64,000 bases of DNA from Jaltomata sinuosa (GCA_003996215.1 QJPP01000310.1:310001-374000), one strand, 5' to 3'; counted from the stretch's first letter, positions 9,801 through 21,849 are shown. Numbers and translations: made by a program. The notes: generated from the letters alone by a model not told the origin.

Positions 9801-12800
9801 TGTTATACCCCATTTTAACCGAGGTCGAAACGGTGTACAACGTATTGAAAACTTCTAAATTAAATTAAAAGGAAGTCGCCACCTAATTAGTCTTACGGTG
9901 AATTAGGACACCTATAATTAACTAAATGATTAAAGCAAATAAAGACTTCATTTTTAAGGTCTACTAAACTTAAGATTCTAAGTAAGGATTCTAACTATCC
10001 TAAAGGGAAGGGGTTAAGCACCCTTTAAGATCCGCCAAATTACGGTTAACCGGCCAAACTTAGGTTAATTTAACGAAAAGATTCTTTTTAGTACTTAATC
10101 CTTAATAGTAAGTTAATTTTGCGACCTAAGAAATGTAACAAACCTAAGTATAAGATATGATTCTAGGCGTTCCCCAAGACAAGTAACTATGCTCAGTCTA
10201 CCCCCTTAAAAGGACGAGATGCGAACGAATATATCTCAATACTATCCTAATTGAATTACATGAATCCAAACATAAACAAGACAAGTATTAATACAAAAAA
10301 AACATAAAAATAACAATGTGCCAAAACGTTAGCCAAAAGGTAACAAAATATATAGGTCTATGCAAGAATATAAAAAGCTCTAAAAGTGCAAGAGAGAGAG
10401 CAAATGGATTCTTTTTCCGGAATGGGTAGCCCACTAGAGATGAACGTATGACGAGCGCGGCTCTGATTTGGACAGAGATGGAGTGGTATTTCAACTCCAA
10501 ATGCGCTCCCGAGTGTACATGTGCAAGAATAAAGAAAGGAAAAGGATTAGAATAGACTTCGATCTTATTAAGAAATAACAAAAATAGAAAAAGGAAACAA
10601 CATATAATCCAATATCCTTTAATCAACTTTCAAAACTTAAGCAAAGGCAAAAGCAAAAGCAAAATAAGCGAATAACCATCTCATAATTCAAACGTTTTTA
10701 GGTAACTCAAATAAGCTAACCGCACTCTAAATTTATGAATTTGCATTCATGCCTAAACAAATAAGCATGAGTTATAACCAAAACATTTATATAACGGGAC
10801 AACTTAAACACCTTATAGACATGATTTCTAGGCATCGTTTCGACCTAGAACTCAAAAAAAAAACTCGAATAGAATAGCGAATACTTTCTTATAGTCGTTC
10901 GTCAATTAAACCAATTCTGCTTAAGAATGACGGTTTGAGTGACGGTCCGTCACATGTGTGACGGTCCGTCACCCCCACCGTCGCACCATGGCAGCCAAGG
11001 AAGGCGACGCCACTGCCTCAACGTGACGGTTTGAGTGACGGTCCGTCACATGTGTGACGACCCGTCACCCCCACCGTCGCAACATGGCAGTCAAGAAAGT
11101 AATGCCACTGTCTCAACGTGACGGTCTGAGTGACGGTCCGTCACATGTGTGACGGTCCGTCACATCGACCGTCAAGATGGTCTGTGTGCCCATGCAATCT
11201 TTTTACATTAAAAGGACTTCAACACCATAATCACCTCGATGAAACATGACTCGGAGCTAAACATAATACGTCTTTCAACCTCACTTTTATCATATTTTTA
11301 TAGCTAAACTAGGTAAAAACTATTCATGGCAAATAATCTTCTTAAGCAAGCAAATTCTTACCAAAAAAAGAGACAAACAAAAGAGTGAACAACATAGTTA
11401 AATCGCAGATTCGACAAACTTCATTCTTAACAAACTACAGCCAACCTTTTATGGTCCTAATTAATCCATTTACATGCTTATTTTCTTATGAAAAAGCTGA
11501 AGATAAAAACGGACCAACAGGAAACATTACACATAAATTATGCAAGAACACTTATACATACATTTCTTGGAATAAAAATAAAAGGGTAGGAGGGGACGGA
11601 TGCTGACCTTGTGTGGAGCAGCGGACTAAGGCGTTCTTGACCACGAATCCACACTCGAAACTCGATGAAACAAAACAACAGATGCTATGAGAACTCTAGA
11701 ACCAAAATACGAAATTCAAGCAGCCGTTCAAAGAAAACTTTAAGGTGGTTTTTATAGCTGAAAAACTGATCCCGAAATGCTCTCCAACCCTTGGTATTTA
11801 TAGGGGCTAAGCTAGGGTTCATGGGGAGATTTTTGGGCGGGAACTTGGGTGAGATTTTGAGTTTGAAACTTTTAGAGAGTTGTGACAAACTTACACGTTT
11901 TTGGCCTCTGATTTTCTCTGCCATGGCCACGTTTTTGCCAAGGTGAATTAAAGTTCTCCTCAAAATGGTGCAACTCCTCTTGGTACCAGAGGATTCTCAA
12001 AGATTTTGGTATAAAAATGGGAAGTCTCTTTATGTCCATGCCAAGAAAGGACGGAGAGAGGGATTGCTTTGCTCGGAATGGAGCATGCAAGCTTTTTGAG
12101 ATTAGCTTGGCTGGATGAACCTTGTCACAAATGGAGGAAAAAGCCAAAAGACTCCTCTGCCATGGTGCAGAGGAAGAGAAACGATGGAAAGGGAAAGGAG
12201 AGAGTGAGGAGCGGCTGGTGCAAACCAAGCATGCTTTAGGGTTTCAAAGGGTATGTTAGGTATTTTAGGTAGCTTAAGTGAGGGTATTTTTGGTAGTTCA
12301 AGCAAACAGGGGTGAGTTGGATTTTGACCGGCAAATGGGGGACTGACACGCGGCGAGGAGGAAGTTGGGTGTGTGCAAGATGTGTGAGGCACATGGAAAG
12401 CGTGTGCTATAGGTGTGTTTGTGACTGTTGGTCGCTTACGTGGCGCTTACGTGGCATCCACGTGGGTTAAAATGTATTCCATTAAAATAAAATATGTGAT
12501 TAAAAGATAATTATAAAAATATTAGGCAAAAATCAATATCGTAGGAATTACAATGACGTTTATAAAAGTTAGAAAATCAAAAGAAGTATTTGTAGGAAAT
12601 GCAAGCAAATACGGAAACGGGAGGAAACACGAGAAAAAAGAGTTCTGCCTAAGAGTGACGGCTTGAGTGATGGTCCGTCACATGTGTGACGGTCCGTCAC
12701 CCCCACCGTCGCCCCATGGCAGCAAGGAAAAGCAATGCCACTGCCCCAAGGTGACGGTCTGGGTGACGGTCCGTCACATGTGTGACGGTCCGTCACATTG

Positions 12801-13107
12801 ACCGTCAAGGTGGTGGCGAGAAGGCAGTGCCACTGCCTTAAGTTGACGGTTTGTGTGACGGTCCGTCACATGTGTGACGGTCCGTCACATTGACCGTCAA
12901 GGTGGTGACGACCTCCGTCCTTTGCTAAATTAAAAATAACGAGCACGCTGCTAGATTTGAAAATAAAAAATAAAAAAATAATAACAATAATAAAGTAATA
13001 ATAAAAGTTGTTTAAGTATAGTAAAAAATAAATAAAAAATATTATTAATTTAGAAGCTCGAGAAAAAATAAAAAGGGCGAAAGGAGGGTCAAAATTGGGT
13101 GTCAACA
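9801..13107 (-). mobile_element. 5' LTR of the Tat-like element (3307 bp)
   Basis: Near-identical partner of 1039-4363. Differences include single bases near 10600, 10920, 11589 and 12472, and the missing 19-bp palindrome unit near 12885. The palindrome clusters are at about 10928-11175 and 12655-12900. Transcription of the element would start in this copy and run leftward. Confidence 0.93.
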
Positions 13108-13112
13108 GTCTC
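13108..13112. repeat. Target-site duplication GTCTC (right)
   Basis: Exact repeat of 1034-1038, directly after the LTR. After it the host exon continues as CTAACAGC, just as in the uninterrupted copy near 13425. Confidence 0.93.
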
Positions 13113-13131
13113 TAACAGCAGGAACATGTTA

Positions 13132-13436
13132 ACAAGATCTCAACAATAAATAACATTAGTCTAGGATACACGCTAATCACAGTTAGCCTTGGATACATGT
13201 TATGTTGAATACATGTTACCTTGGATAAATGAAAAGAATCTTTGATAACTACGAGTCCTTACCTGAACTCTGCAATCTGGAACTTTAACTTTGGGGATTT
13301 GATCATCTGGGTTTGAGTCCCTTGTTCTTGATTGCAAATTTTGATGCAATTCATTCATTTTGATTGGATCGTTTCTAAATTTGGATCTATTTTCTGCAAA
13401 ATCTTCTTCTTCAAAGTCTCTAACAGCTAGAACAAA
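13132..13436. repeat. Tandem duplicate of the insertion-site region
   Basis: Closely matches about 750-1038 plus 13108-13131. Shared phrases include AACATTAGTCTAGGATA, GCCTTGGATACATGTTA, AAAAGAATCTTTGATAA, GGGTTTGAGTCCCTT and TTTCTAAATTTGGATCTA. This copy has no insertion at the GTCTC site (about 13420), so it is a paralogous empty site for the Tat-like element. Confidence 0.85.
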
Positions 13437-13541
13437 GGTCAGAGAAGGCCCTGCAATGTTCTCCATTTGAGATATATCTAAATCAAATGAAGGCCATTGT
13501 TGGTTACTTAGTATTATCGAATTATCTGATTCATTATCCAT
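13263..13541 (-). pseudogene. Probable first exon of an unknown acidic protein
   Basis: An ATG at 13541 opens a frame of about 93 codons starting MDNESDNSIILSNQQWPSF. It is rich in D, E, N and S, with a later RDFEEEDFAENRSKF segment. It runs to a good donor (CAG|GTAAGGACTC) at 13263/13262; the few residues beyond that in the open frame are intronic. The second half is tandemly duplicated at 881-1038 plus 13108-13131. Downstream exons on this strand are interrupted by the 12 kb insertion, and a Ulp1-like exon lies at 24-334. A short purine-rich stretch and GGGGGGGG lie upstream (13740). I do not recognise a domain here. It may be a host gene or the 5' end of a transposon gene. Disruption by the insertion makes normal expression unlikely. 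Confidence 0.5.
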
Positions 13542-13929
13542 GAAAGAACAAAGAATTTGTTGTTGTAGCAGTAATTGCTCTTATAGATGAAGATAACTTA
13601 GAACTAAACTATAATAAAAGTTGAAATCGAATTTCACCAACCTCAAATATGGAAGTTTTTGATCCAGCAGCGCCAATTTTTTTTGAAAAACAAAGGAAAA
13701 TGGTGTGAAAGTTGGATTCCTGGCTTAAATGCGTGAATTGGGGGGGGGAATCTGAGAGAGAGAAAATGGTTTGCCTTTGGATACAGTTTGAGTGATTTTA
13801 GGCACTTTTTAAGGGATTATGCTGGATACACGTTTAATAATATGTAATTATAACTTATTGGGATAAATGTAATTATTTTAAAGTAGTGGAATATTTAGTA
13901 ATTAGGGTAAGGATGTTTGATTAATTATG

Positions 13930-14660
13930 TAGTTTATCCTTAATTAAAGTCCAATTTTTATGGGGCTAGTTCATTAAATTGAACTACAAATGATGAACCC
14001 ACTTTGTCAAACCCAAGATGTCATCTTATTCTAGAGGCCCAATTTGGTGCCACGTGTCAAATGACGTGGCATGCCAAGTCAAGTGAAGGAGCCAATAGGG
14101 TCATGCCATTTGTCAAAATGATGCAGCATGCCAAGTCAAATTAAAGACCAATGAAAATACGTCACGTGTACAAGTGACATGTTCCAACCAATCAAATACG
14201 GCCACATCACTTCAATCTGATTGGCCGGAAAGAGTTGATACTTACCATAACTCTTTCCTCCTACAACTATAAATAGGGGGCCTCTATAATTCAGAAAAGA
14301 CACCAAAATTCTAACAAGAAGCCAGAGAGAGCTCGTGGATCAAACACAACAAATTTCTCTACAAGCTACAAGTTCAAGAATTCAACATTCAAGTTCATAC
14401 AACTCAAGATCAAGACCACCAGATTCAAGATCAAACTCAAAAGCCCTTGGATTCAAGTACAAGTCAAGATCAAACTCATCAAATTCACAAGTCAAGATCA
14501 ATTCCACCAAATTCAAGATCAAGCTCAACGACTCTTGAATTTACATACTTGGAAAGACAAATCAGAGGATTAATAGAGATTGTAACACTCATATATTCAA
14601 ATCAAATACTACGATTGTTGCGATATTTTTGGTCTGAATTATTATTTTTTGCTACTCGAA
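13930..14660 (+). mobile_element. Solo or partial LTR with promoter and repeat leader
   Basis: The upstream part has GGGGCTAGTTC, GCCACGTGTCAAATGACGTG, CACGTGTACAAGTGACATG and CTGATTGGCCGGAAAGAG. Then comes a TATA box (CTATAAATAGGGGG, about 14268), then a leader of TCAAGATCAAAC/CCACCAAATTC units to about 14540. The same sequence in reverse orientation recurs twice at 62050-62750 and 63050-63730. I read this as an LTR (U3, TATA, R/U5); no partner LTR or coding region is attached. Clear TG/CA ends were not fixed. The small frames over the repeats are low-complexity (SSNSQ) and not genes. Confidence 0.6.
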
Positions 14661-15350
14661 TTTTATTGTCTACAATGTGACTGGGTTACTTGAACTAAAT
14701 AGATGGAGAAAATCGATTATAAAAAAGAAAAAAATATGACTGAAGAGAACTGAATTCAATAATTTAATATCTCACACCATCGATAAGATCAATATTGCTC
14801 TTCTATCTGATACCCTATGATATTTAAACTGTAAGTATATGATTTACTCTTAAGAATCTAGTGCAAATCGACAATTTAACAAATTTAATTAAACACATAA
14901 ATCATACAAATATAAAGTAAATTAAAAATATCTACATGACCTTTAGATAATTTATCGTTTTCTCCTTGAGAACATAGAGTAGTAATTTGACTCTTAAAAT
15001 TCGAACATCATCACATAAATTGAGATAGGAGGGGTTATGTGTTTAACAAGATTGGTTCAAATACCCATCTTAAAATAAGTCATATATTTGAATTTTTTTT
15101 TGGAGGATATAAAAGAGAGCTAAAAATATGATCACCAAACTGGAGGACATGTATAGAGAGTTAAATAGAGAAAATGGTTTTTTAGAATAAAAATTGACAT
15201 GTAACTGAAGTTAAAAAAACAATCTGATGCCACAAGTTCAAATTGTACATGTTGATAAGTAAGAAAGAAACAACTTGTCTGCTGCTAGAAAAAAAAATAA
15301 AATCCCAAAATAGTTTAAGATAGTCATGAGGACATGTAGTAGGGAGTTTT
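14661..15350. other. AT-rich spacer
   Basis: About 690 bases. A phrase near 14800-14900 (TTTACTCTTAAGAATCTAGT, AAACACATAAATCATACA) loosely resembles 27290-27360 (TTTACTCCTCAAAATCTAAT, AAGCACATACCTCGTACA), so both may flank copies of one repeat. No gene, TIR or RNA gene seen. Confidence 0.5.
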
Positions 15351-15351
15351 T

Positions 15352-15690
15352 TCAATGATGTAGGCACTGCAGTAAGCGTTGAGTACCGAATTCAATCCCC
15401 TGTAGAGCTGCATTCTTGCGTTGCTCAATCTCCCTTTCCTTGGCTGGAATTGCCTCCAATTGGGTGCCAAGTTTTTTCACCTTGGGTTTTGCAACTTCAA
15501 GGATTTCTTTTACATCATGATTTAGACGCTCTTCTTCATGTTCAAGTTGTGCTAACTCTATCTCTAGATCTTTTATTTTCCGCTTCAAAGTTTCTTTTTT
15601 CTCCTTGATCTTTTTCTGTTCTCTTTCAGTATGGATTATAACCTCCTCAAAATAATTTGTCCTAAGTTTAGCAGTTTCATAAATTTTCCT
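15352..15690 (-). pseudogene. Coiled-coil protein fragment
   Basis: The minus strand reads about 110 residues of continuous charged heptads: KLRTNYFEE, TEREQKKIKEKKE, LEIELAQLEHEEERLNHDV, then KPKVKKLGTQLEAIP and EIEQRKNAALQGIEF, ending at a stop at 15352. An in-frame stop precedes it near 15690. The peptide in the neighbouring frame (SSSLKTLKEN) would join by a one-base shift, so a frameshift is likely. I recall similar coiled coils from repeated, transposon-associated plant proteins but cannot name the family with confidence. Upstream at 15840-15925 lies the TATA-bearing part of the promoter repeat shared with 25000 and 25330, in the right orientation to drive this frame. No start codon is certain. 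Confidence 0.5.
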
Positions 15691-15839
15691 TCAATGTTTT
15701 CAAGCTAGAAGACGTAGTTTCTTCTCTCTCTGTCTTGTTGCATCGATGAGAAATGTATTTTGTGATGTCTTTGAACTTTAGTTGTTGCAACAGAGAAGTT
15801 GGGAAGAGTTTGCTGCCGAAAAAAAGAGAGAAAACAAAG

Positions 15840-17450
15840 AAAGCAAATATTGAGGGATGAAAAATTAAGCAACAAAAGAAGGATTTTTTAATAGTGGTGT
15901 GAGGTGTTTTTACAAGATAATATTTGAAAATCTTATAAGTAATATTCAATATATATTGATTTACATTAGATTTGATCAGAAATCAAAATTAGACCAAACC
16001 TAACGAAAGCATAATCTTGGTAAGAAAATCAATATCATCAAATAGGTAACTAAATTATTGTTGTTAATCAATTCAATTTTCGTGCAATCAACGTTTGAAT
16101 AACTTAAAGTGATTTTCTTGTGTGTATATATATATATTAATATGTTAACAACTCAATTTCTTATGCTGAAGTCTATAATATTAAGTTTGATAGTTCAAAT
16201 TATTTTGACTCATGTTTTAGTTATAACCTGATAATTTTATTAGTTTGTCTTGATTGAATTATATAATATAATAGTGAGATTAGAGAGATTCCAAATTTAG
16301 AATTGAATATTTAGAAGTGCGGAAGTAAAATAGAAAGTAATCTGAAAATTAGAAATAAAGATATGGAAAATTCGAAGGAACAATCCAAGAATTTTCAAGG
16401 ACGAGAAGTTGCCTTGACGAGATTCAAGTAACAACATATAGATTTATGATACGAAATCTAACGTCTTTACTTGAGAAAATAAACCAAAATGATAGATTCG
16501 GATCTTTACCGCTTTATGAGTAACTTAATACAATAATTAGTATATAGAAACTAATTGCCTTCTAAAGAATACCAAAAAGAAATCAAAGATATCACAAGAA
16601 TTACCTTATACCTTGAACTATGAAACTAGTAAAGGTTGAAAGAAAAATTCTCAAAGCACAAGTCACAGAAATTCAAAGAACTCTCAATATTATTATCAAT
16701 AATTTCAATGTAGTGTGCCCTTAAAAAGCACTCCTATTTATTAGGAGAATAAATGTGGCTATCAGTCCAAATAAAATCTTAAAGAATAATCTAGAACTCA
16801 AGAAAACAAAACCCTAGATTGGCGACCAAGCTAGAAACTAAAATCCTAATATTTATGGTTGAACTAAGACCTTTTTGGTCTCTTTCGTCGTGGCCATTGA
16901 ACCCCATTTGGGCTTGATTGGACAGCTAGTTTCAAGTCCACTTAAGGGCTAAAATTAGCCTCCTTTTGGACGCCACTTTGGACTTTTTCAAAGCTGAATT
17001 TTGGACCCCAATATTCCTTCCCTTGGAATTCAACTTGGACCACCAAATAATTGTAGCATTTGGACAATTCATCTCCCTTGGGCTTGAGTTTTTTCCCCAA
17101 CAAGACACCTTTAAATCTACGATTGAAGCTCACTGAGCTTTTCATTGAACTCCTTCATTTGAGATCTTGTCATGGGCCTCCTTGGACATTCTAAAGCTTC
17201 GTCCTTATTTTTCAATGGAGTATAGCTTTCATGGATGCTATCATATAATTTCATACTTTTTAGGAAAACATTGTATGAAATTATCCTTCAATATAACTGT
17301 AAATTAATATAAGTTATATATGTTTTTTTAAATGTAATGATAGTACATTAAATTAAATTTACTGCTAATTAATTAGTAATAACTTTTTTTCTAGAACCAA
17401 AAAGTTAACTAGCAAGCAATAAATTATACTTATTTTAAAAGTTTTAGTGG
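15840..17450 (-). repeat. Promoter-repeat copy 1 (inverted), with insert
   Basis: The reverse complement of 23740-25060, in two pieces: 15840-16271 and 17246-17450. Shared landmarks on the minus strand include TTTTCAAATATTATCTTGTA, AAACACCTCACACCA, TTGATTGAATTATATAAT reversed, and GTAACTGTA/ATATAAG. The region between the pieces is a foreign insert. Copies 2 and 3 are on the plus strand at 23740-25640 and 27720-28259 plus 32244-32345. Confidence 0.65.
16272..17245. mobile_element. About 970-bp insertion of unknown class
   Basis: Comparison with the other promoter-repeat copies shows continuous sequence broken here. ATATAAT-like bases flank both sides, consistent with a short target duplication. 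I found no terminal inverted repeats and no TG..CA ends. The interior has a decayed open stretch at 16942-17145 (minus) that I do not recognise and that may be chance. It could be a solo LTR, a Helitron fragment or filler DNA. Confidence 0.4.
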
Positions 17451-17855
17451 CAAGTCCCAAGCTGAAAGTTGAATTACGAAGACATCCATAAAAAATAATT
17501 GACTATTTTGCCCTTAGAAACTTTCTATTGCATTAAACGGAGTAAATGTTGAGGGTTTTTCATCTTTAGGCAGTTATTAGAGACTGAAGTTGTACAAATT
17601 TTGTCACTTAACGCAGTGGATTGTTCATCTGCCAATAATAATCATTGATCATATTTTAGCTGTTATATCTGTTCCTTTAGTGAAGCCATTTGTGTTGTTG
17701 CTCAAAGAAGTGGACAAAGCTCATATTGCATATCTGTCATTCTCCGTTTGAGAGCTTTATTAGTTGTCTTTTGAGTTTCCTCCAATCATAACTATTATGT
17801 ATGCTATCACAACATTTTATTGCACTATATGAAATCCAACTTCTTTTATACTCCA

Positions 17856-19800
17856 TTTTTTTTTAATTTATCGTCGTATGGTGGCATGACCTTTATATCA
17901 ATAAATCAAAGATTACAAAGTTGAGGAGAACATAAAGTCAACCCTCTGTTCCGTTTTGCAGCCAATGACTGTTCGCAAAAAACAAAGCACATGTAGAAAC
18001 TATACAAGTTTTGCACAAATATACAAATCCAGCGTAATGAGCAAAAAATAATAGTTTAGCATCTCAACTGGACCATTTCTATACAAAACAATTCTTCCTC
18101 TGCTTATGCCGAAAGGACTCCATTTGTATGAGGTCAAGTCTATAAGGTCCGACGGCCATTGATGGAAGATGAGCATGTGCAAAAACATTCAAATCCTCAT
18201 TTATAATACTCCATTTTGCTAAGGCATCTGCGACTTGGTTGGCTTCCCTATAGCAATGCCGAACTTTACAAGTAATAGTACTTGATATATTTTGAATTTG
18301 AGTAATGATGTTCTTCATTTTTCAAGGAGTATTGTAGTTTCCCTTGATCATCTCAACCACAATCTTAGAATCACATTCCAAAATTACTTTGTTATGCCCG
18401 TTTTGAGAACACCATTTCAGGCCCTTTAGAGCAGCCTTGGCTTCGACCATATTACTAGTATCCATACCAACACTTCGTGCAAAGGCCATAATAATTTTCC
18501 CTCTATGATCTCTACAAATTCCTCCAATTTCAGCTCTTCCATTTGCATCCTTGCTTCCATCAGTGTTGATTTTCACCCAATTTTCAGGAGGCTTCAACCA
18601 TTTAACCACAGTACATTCAATCTTGGGAGTAAGACTCATAATCTGTTGACAAATAATTACCCACCTCGAGCTCCATTCAGTGTTACTCTTTGCTTTGGAG
18701 ACAACCCATTTCAGATGAGTAAGAATTTTATATTGAATTCTCTTTGTATAACATCTGTTACCTCCATATTTGACTGAACATCTTGCTTTCCATATCTCCC
18801 AACAAATTACTACAGGAGTAATTTGTAAAATAGTTTGATGGAGTAAGTTTTTTGGCTTGATATTCCACCATTTTTTAAGCATACACCTGATAGGTATATC
18901 CTCCCATGAAATTCCAACAGGATTTCTACAAAAATTCCATATTTCTTTAGCAATTTTTCCACCAATAAAAGTGTGATGCATAGTATCTCTTTGATCAATA
19001 GGACAACAAAAGCATCTGGCATCACTTTCAATTCTAAATCTACTAGCAATAGTATCATTAAAAGGCAAGTTTTTTTTCAAAAATCTCCACATTAAAAAAG
19101 ATATTTTAAAAGATAATAGTTTATGCCAAATCTTCTTTAAAAGATAAGAAACCTCATTTTTTTTTCCTAATATGTCTCCAGACAGAAGCAGTAGAAAAAG
19201 TACCATCACTATTAGGAATCCAAATAGGAGTATCATTTATATCCTGATTACCAATGTCTATGGAGTTAATGTGTTCAACAAGATATTCAGGAAGTTGTAA
19301 CTGATCTACATCTCAATTTTCATTAGTAATAATATCACTGACAATTTGAGCATAATTAAAATTATTTCGATGAATAATATGAGTTATAGCACCCATTTCA
19401 CACCAATTATCCCACCATAAATTACTATTACCTTTGTTGATCATCCAAATTAAAAGTTCTTCTACTTAATCTCTAATTTGGACCAATTGTTTCCAGGCAA
19501 GAGAATGGGTAGGTTGAATAGTGGAAGCAACTGGGTGGGTAGAACAATATTTAGGTAAAATAAAAGTACCCCACAAAGAATTACAAGTTCTAAGCCTCCA
19601 CCATCTTTTCATACTCTTACTTACATAAAAAATACTTCTAAAGCCTAGACCTCCTTCCTCTTTTGGAAAACACATGTTGTCCCAAGAGCTCCAATGGTAT
19701 TTATTTTTACCCTCAATAGAACTCCAAAAGAAATTAGCCATGTAATTTTCAAATTGTGATAAAACAGTCTTAGGAGGGTCTATAGCAGACAAAAGATAAG
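17856..19800 (-). mobile_element. 5'-truncated LINE: RT end, zf-RVT, RNase H
   Basis: Minus-strand order is as in plant LINE ORF2. A thumb-region RT fragment with GGLGFRS and W-rich residues is at 19792-19466. A zinc-binding zf-RVT segment (CFCCPIDQRDTMHH) is at 19236-18700. A type-I RNase H domain follows, beginning KINTDGSKD with VEAKAALKGLKW, and continues past a break at 18320 into REANQVADALAKW. The frame is broken at about 19240-19460 and 18318. The palm and the endonuclease are absent, as usual for 5' truncation. A short T run at 17856-17864 may be the poly(A) end. It is inactive. Confidence 0.85.
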
Positions 19801-20083
19801 TAGGTTGAGATTGTAATTTGAACCATTTTACTTGTCGTTCTTATTAAAATTTGATGGTTCAAAATAGTTGTCATTTTAAAAAATTAAAGTATAATTAGTT
19901 GTTTGTTTCCACCTTTACCCTTAGTCATAAATATGGAGATATTAATATAGTACAAAAGAAAAAAATATTAAATGTTGAGGAGTAATAAATAAGAATAGTA
20001 TAGTCAAATTACACTCTTGTTAATATTTTTCTTAAGGGGCGTGTAAACCAACAATGTGACAAGTAAAGTGGTCTGGAGGGAGT
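19800..20083 (-). mobile_element. Stowaway-like MITE, one end clear
   Basis: The minus strand starts TACTCCCTCCAGACCACTTT and continues ACTTGTCACATTG. The far end has ACTTGTCG...TAAAATGGTTC. CTCCCTCC after a TA is the usual Stowaway terminus. The left terminus was not resolved. The start coordinate is approximate. Confidence 0.55.
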
Positions 20084-21380
20084 ACTAGTAATGCTTCTCG
20101 TGCTATGCATAGGCCCAATGTCAAGTGTTGGATAACTAGTTTTTGTACGTGTTCCTCCTATTTTAGAAAAAAATTATTTTGTTCTCAATTTGATAGTTTT
20201 TTTAAAAAAAATTTGTTCTCAATTTAGAGATCAAAATACTCTTATCTACTCGGACCTAATTTGCTCGTCATAAGTTTAGAGAATTTTGATCTTGCTCCAC
20301 ACAAGTTTTGTAGAAATTAAGTAATGTGGTATAACTTGTGTGGTATTTTTCAGAATTTCTTATAGTATTTATTCTCCATATATTCTTTATCATTTTTAGA
20401 TGAATATTTTAAATTTAATATTTAGATATTCAAAAACTATACGAAAAAATTCTTTAAATTACAACCTTTCTCATGATTAATATGAAAGAAAATACATCTT
20501 AAAATATTGATTTACGTACATAAATTATCACGATAAATATTAAATTATTAATTTTTTGATATATGTTATTAAACTATTATAACATAACAAAGCATATATA
20601 AGATAACAAAATTATATATTGTATAACTTTTAAGGAAACTTATAGCAAAACTTATACGACCCCCTTATTTAAGCTGACATTTCGACAAAGTGGAGTATGC
20701 TTGAGAAGCTCCACTCCCACTTATTAGATAAGATAAAATGTTGAATGCATGCTATCTAGGTGCTTGTATTACTTTATTCTAATTTTTTTCTTGTTGTTAA
20801 ACTTAGTTTATTATGATGGATTCTTTCAAGAAATTTTAGTAGTTCAGTTGGTGAGAGTTTGATTCCCCACTTTATAATTTTCTTCTCCATTTTTTTCTTA
20901 TCCCTGCCCACAAAAAGTAAAATAATAAATGATGAATTCTTTGCCAACATAACTTTATTACTTTTCAATTCATTTTTTGTATCAATCGGATAAGATGGTA
21001 TAGTGAAATAACTCATGTTAAAAAGGAGTAATATGATTCTTTTTTTTCTTCACTTTAAATGACTATCATAGTTTTATGACTTTTAGTATATGGTATAGTG
21101 AAATAACTCATGCTGACTTATATTTCATTTCTGGGAAAGAAATTTGTTCTCTTACCAATTGCAAACAAGATAGTACAAAAAACTAAGATCTACTTGACAT
21201 GTATCAAAATTACTTATTTACTAGTTAATTTATTGCGCTTTGCGCAGTCATTAAAAATTATTATTAACTTTGTTTATGTGATCATTTTATATATTTATTA
21301 TTTTCTTTTGATAATTAAAACAAATTTTATTAAGAAAAAATTACTTGAATGAGTATTTTTTAATAAATAATTATTATTTT
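20084..21380. other. AT-rich intergenic DNA
   Basis: About 1.3 kb without a credible gene. A segment at about 20400-20530 resembles, in reverse, the inside of the Stowaway MITE at 61329-61587 (TACGAAAAAATTC, TTAATATG). A 23-bp phrase (ATGGTATAGTGAAATAACTC) occurs at about 20996 and 21092. The small open frames are chance. Confidence 0.5.
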
Positions 21381-21720
21381 TAGCGATATTTTTTATTTAT
21401 TACTATATATAGCAATATATAGCAATACTATGATAAATATGCACTATGTATTAAACGTGAATTATGCATGCAATATAAATGTATTATAAGTGTTATATAA
21501 TGTATTATGCTTGTTTGGCAAGAAATTGACACAATATAGTATAAGTGTATTAAAGTGTGTGATAAATATATTATCCATGTATAAAACTTGTATTATATAT
21601 GTTTTATAAATTGTTCTCTGCAATATGTATACTGTATTATAAATGTATTATAAGTGTCCAAAATGTTATTGCTATAGATGGTAAATATTTTCTTAATATA
21701 GCATATCTATGTAAGTTTCC
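21380..21720. repeat. TGTATTAT-rich irregular repeat
   Basis: Repeated variants of TGTATTATAAGTGT and AGCAATAT over about 340 bases with no fixed period. No coding potential. It may be the decayed end of an element, but no termini were found. Confidence 0.45.
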
Positions 21721-21849
21721 CTAACAATCACTAAGTGTAACATTACAAAGCAAGCCCAACTAACCAGTTGGCTCTCTCGAATTCATCCTTTCCCTGCTAT
21801 GAAGCCCAAGAACCTACATTCCTTCTATCTACCTTAGCCCAAGTCTAAC

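Larger units (their letters stand above)
1039..13107 (-). mobile_element. Non-autonomous Tat/Ogre-like LTR retrotransposon
   Basis: A complete 12,069-bp element. Its LTRs (1039-4363 and 9801-13107) begin TGTTGACACCC and end GGGGTATAACA on the minus strand. A perfect GTCTC target duplication flanks it. The primer site at 9781-9797 begins TGGCGACTTCACTGGGG on the minus strand; Ogre/Tat elements are known to use tRNA-Arg, and the sequence fits. A polypurine tract lies at 4364-4381. These fix the sense as minus, so 9801-13107 is the 5' LTR. The 5.4 kb interior shows no gag, protease, RT, RNase H or integrase motif in any frame; it holds repeats instead. This fits a LARD-like non-autonomous derivative mobilised by a relative. 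By eye the LTRs differ by fewer than ten substitutions, a 19-bp repeat-unit indel and a 1-bp indel. At a commonly used grass rate of 1.3e-8 this suggests roughly 0.1 million years. Confidence 0.9.

Noticed and set aside
14335..14680. Ser/Gln/Asn-rich frame starting MDQTQQISLQ
   Set aside because: It is translated from short TCAAGATCAA leader repeats of an LTR-like sequence.
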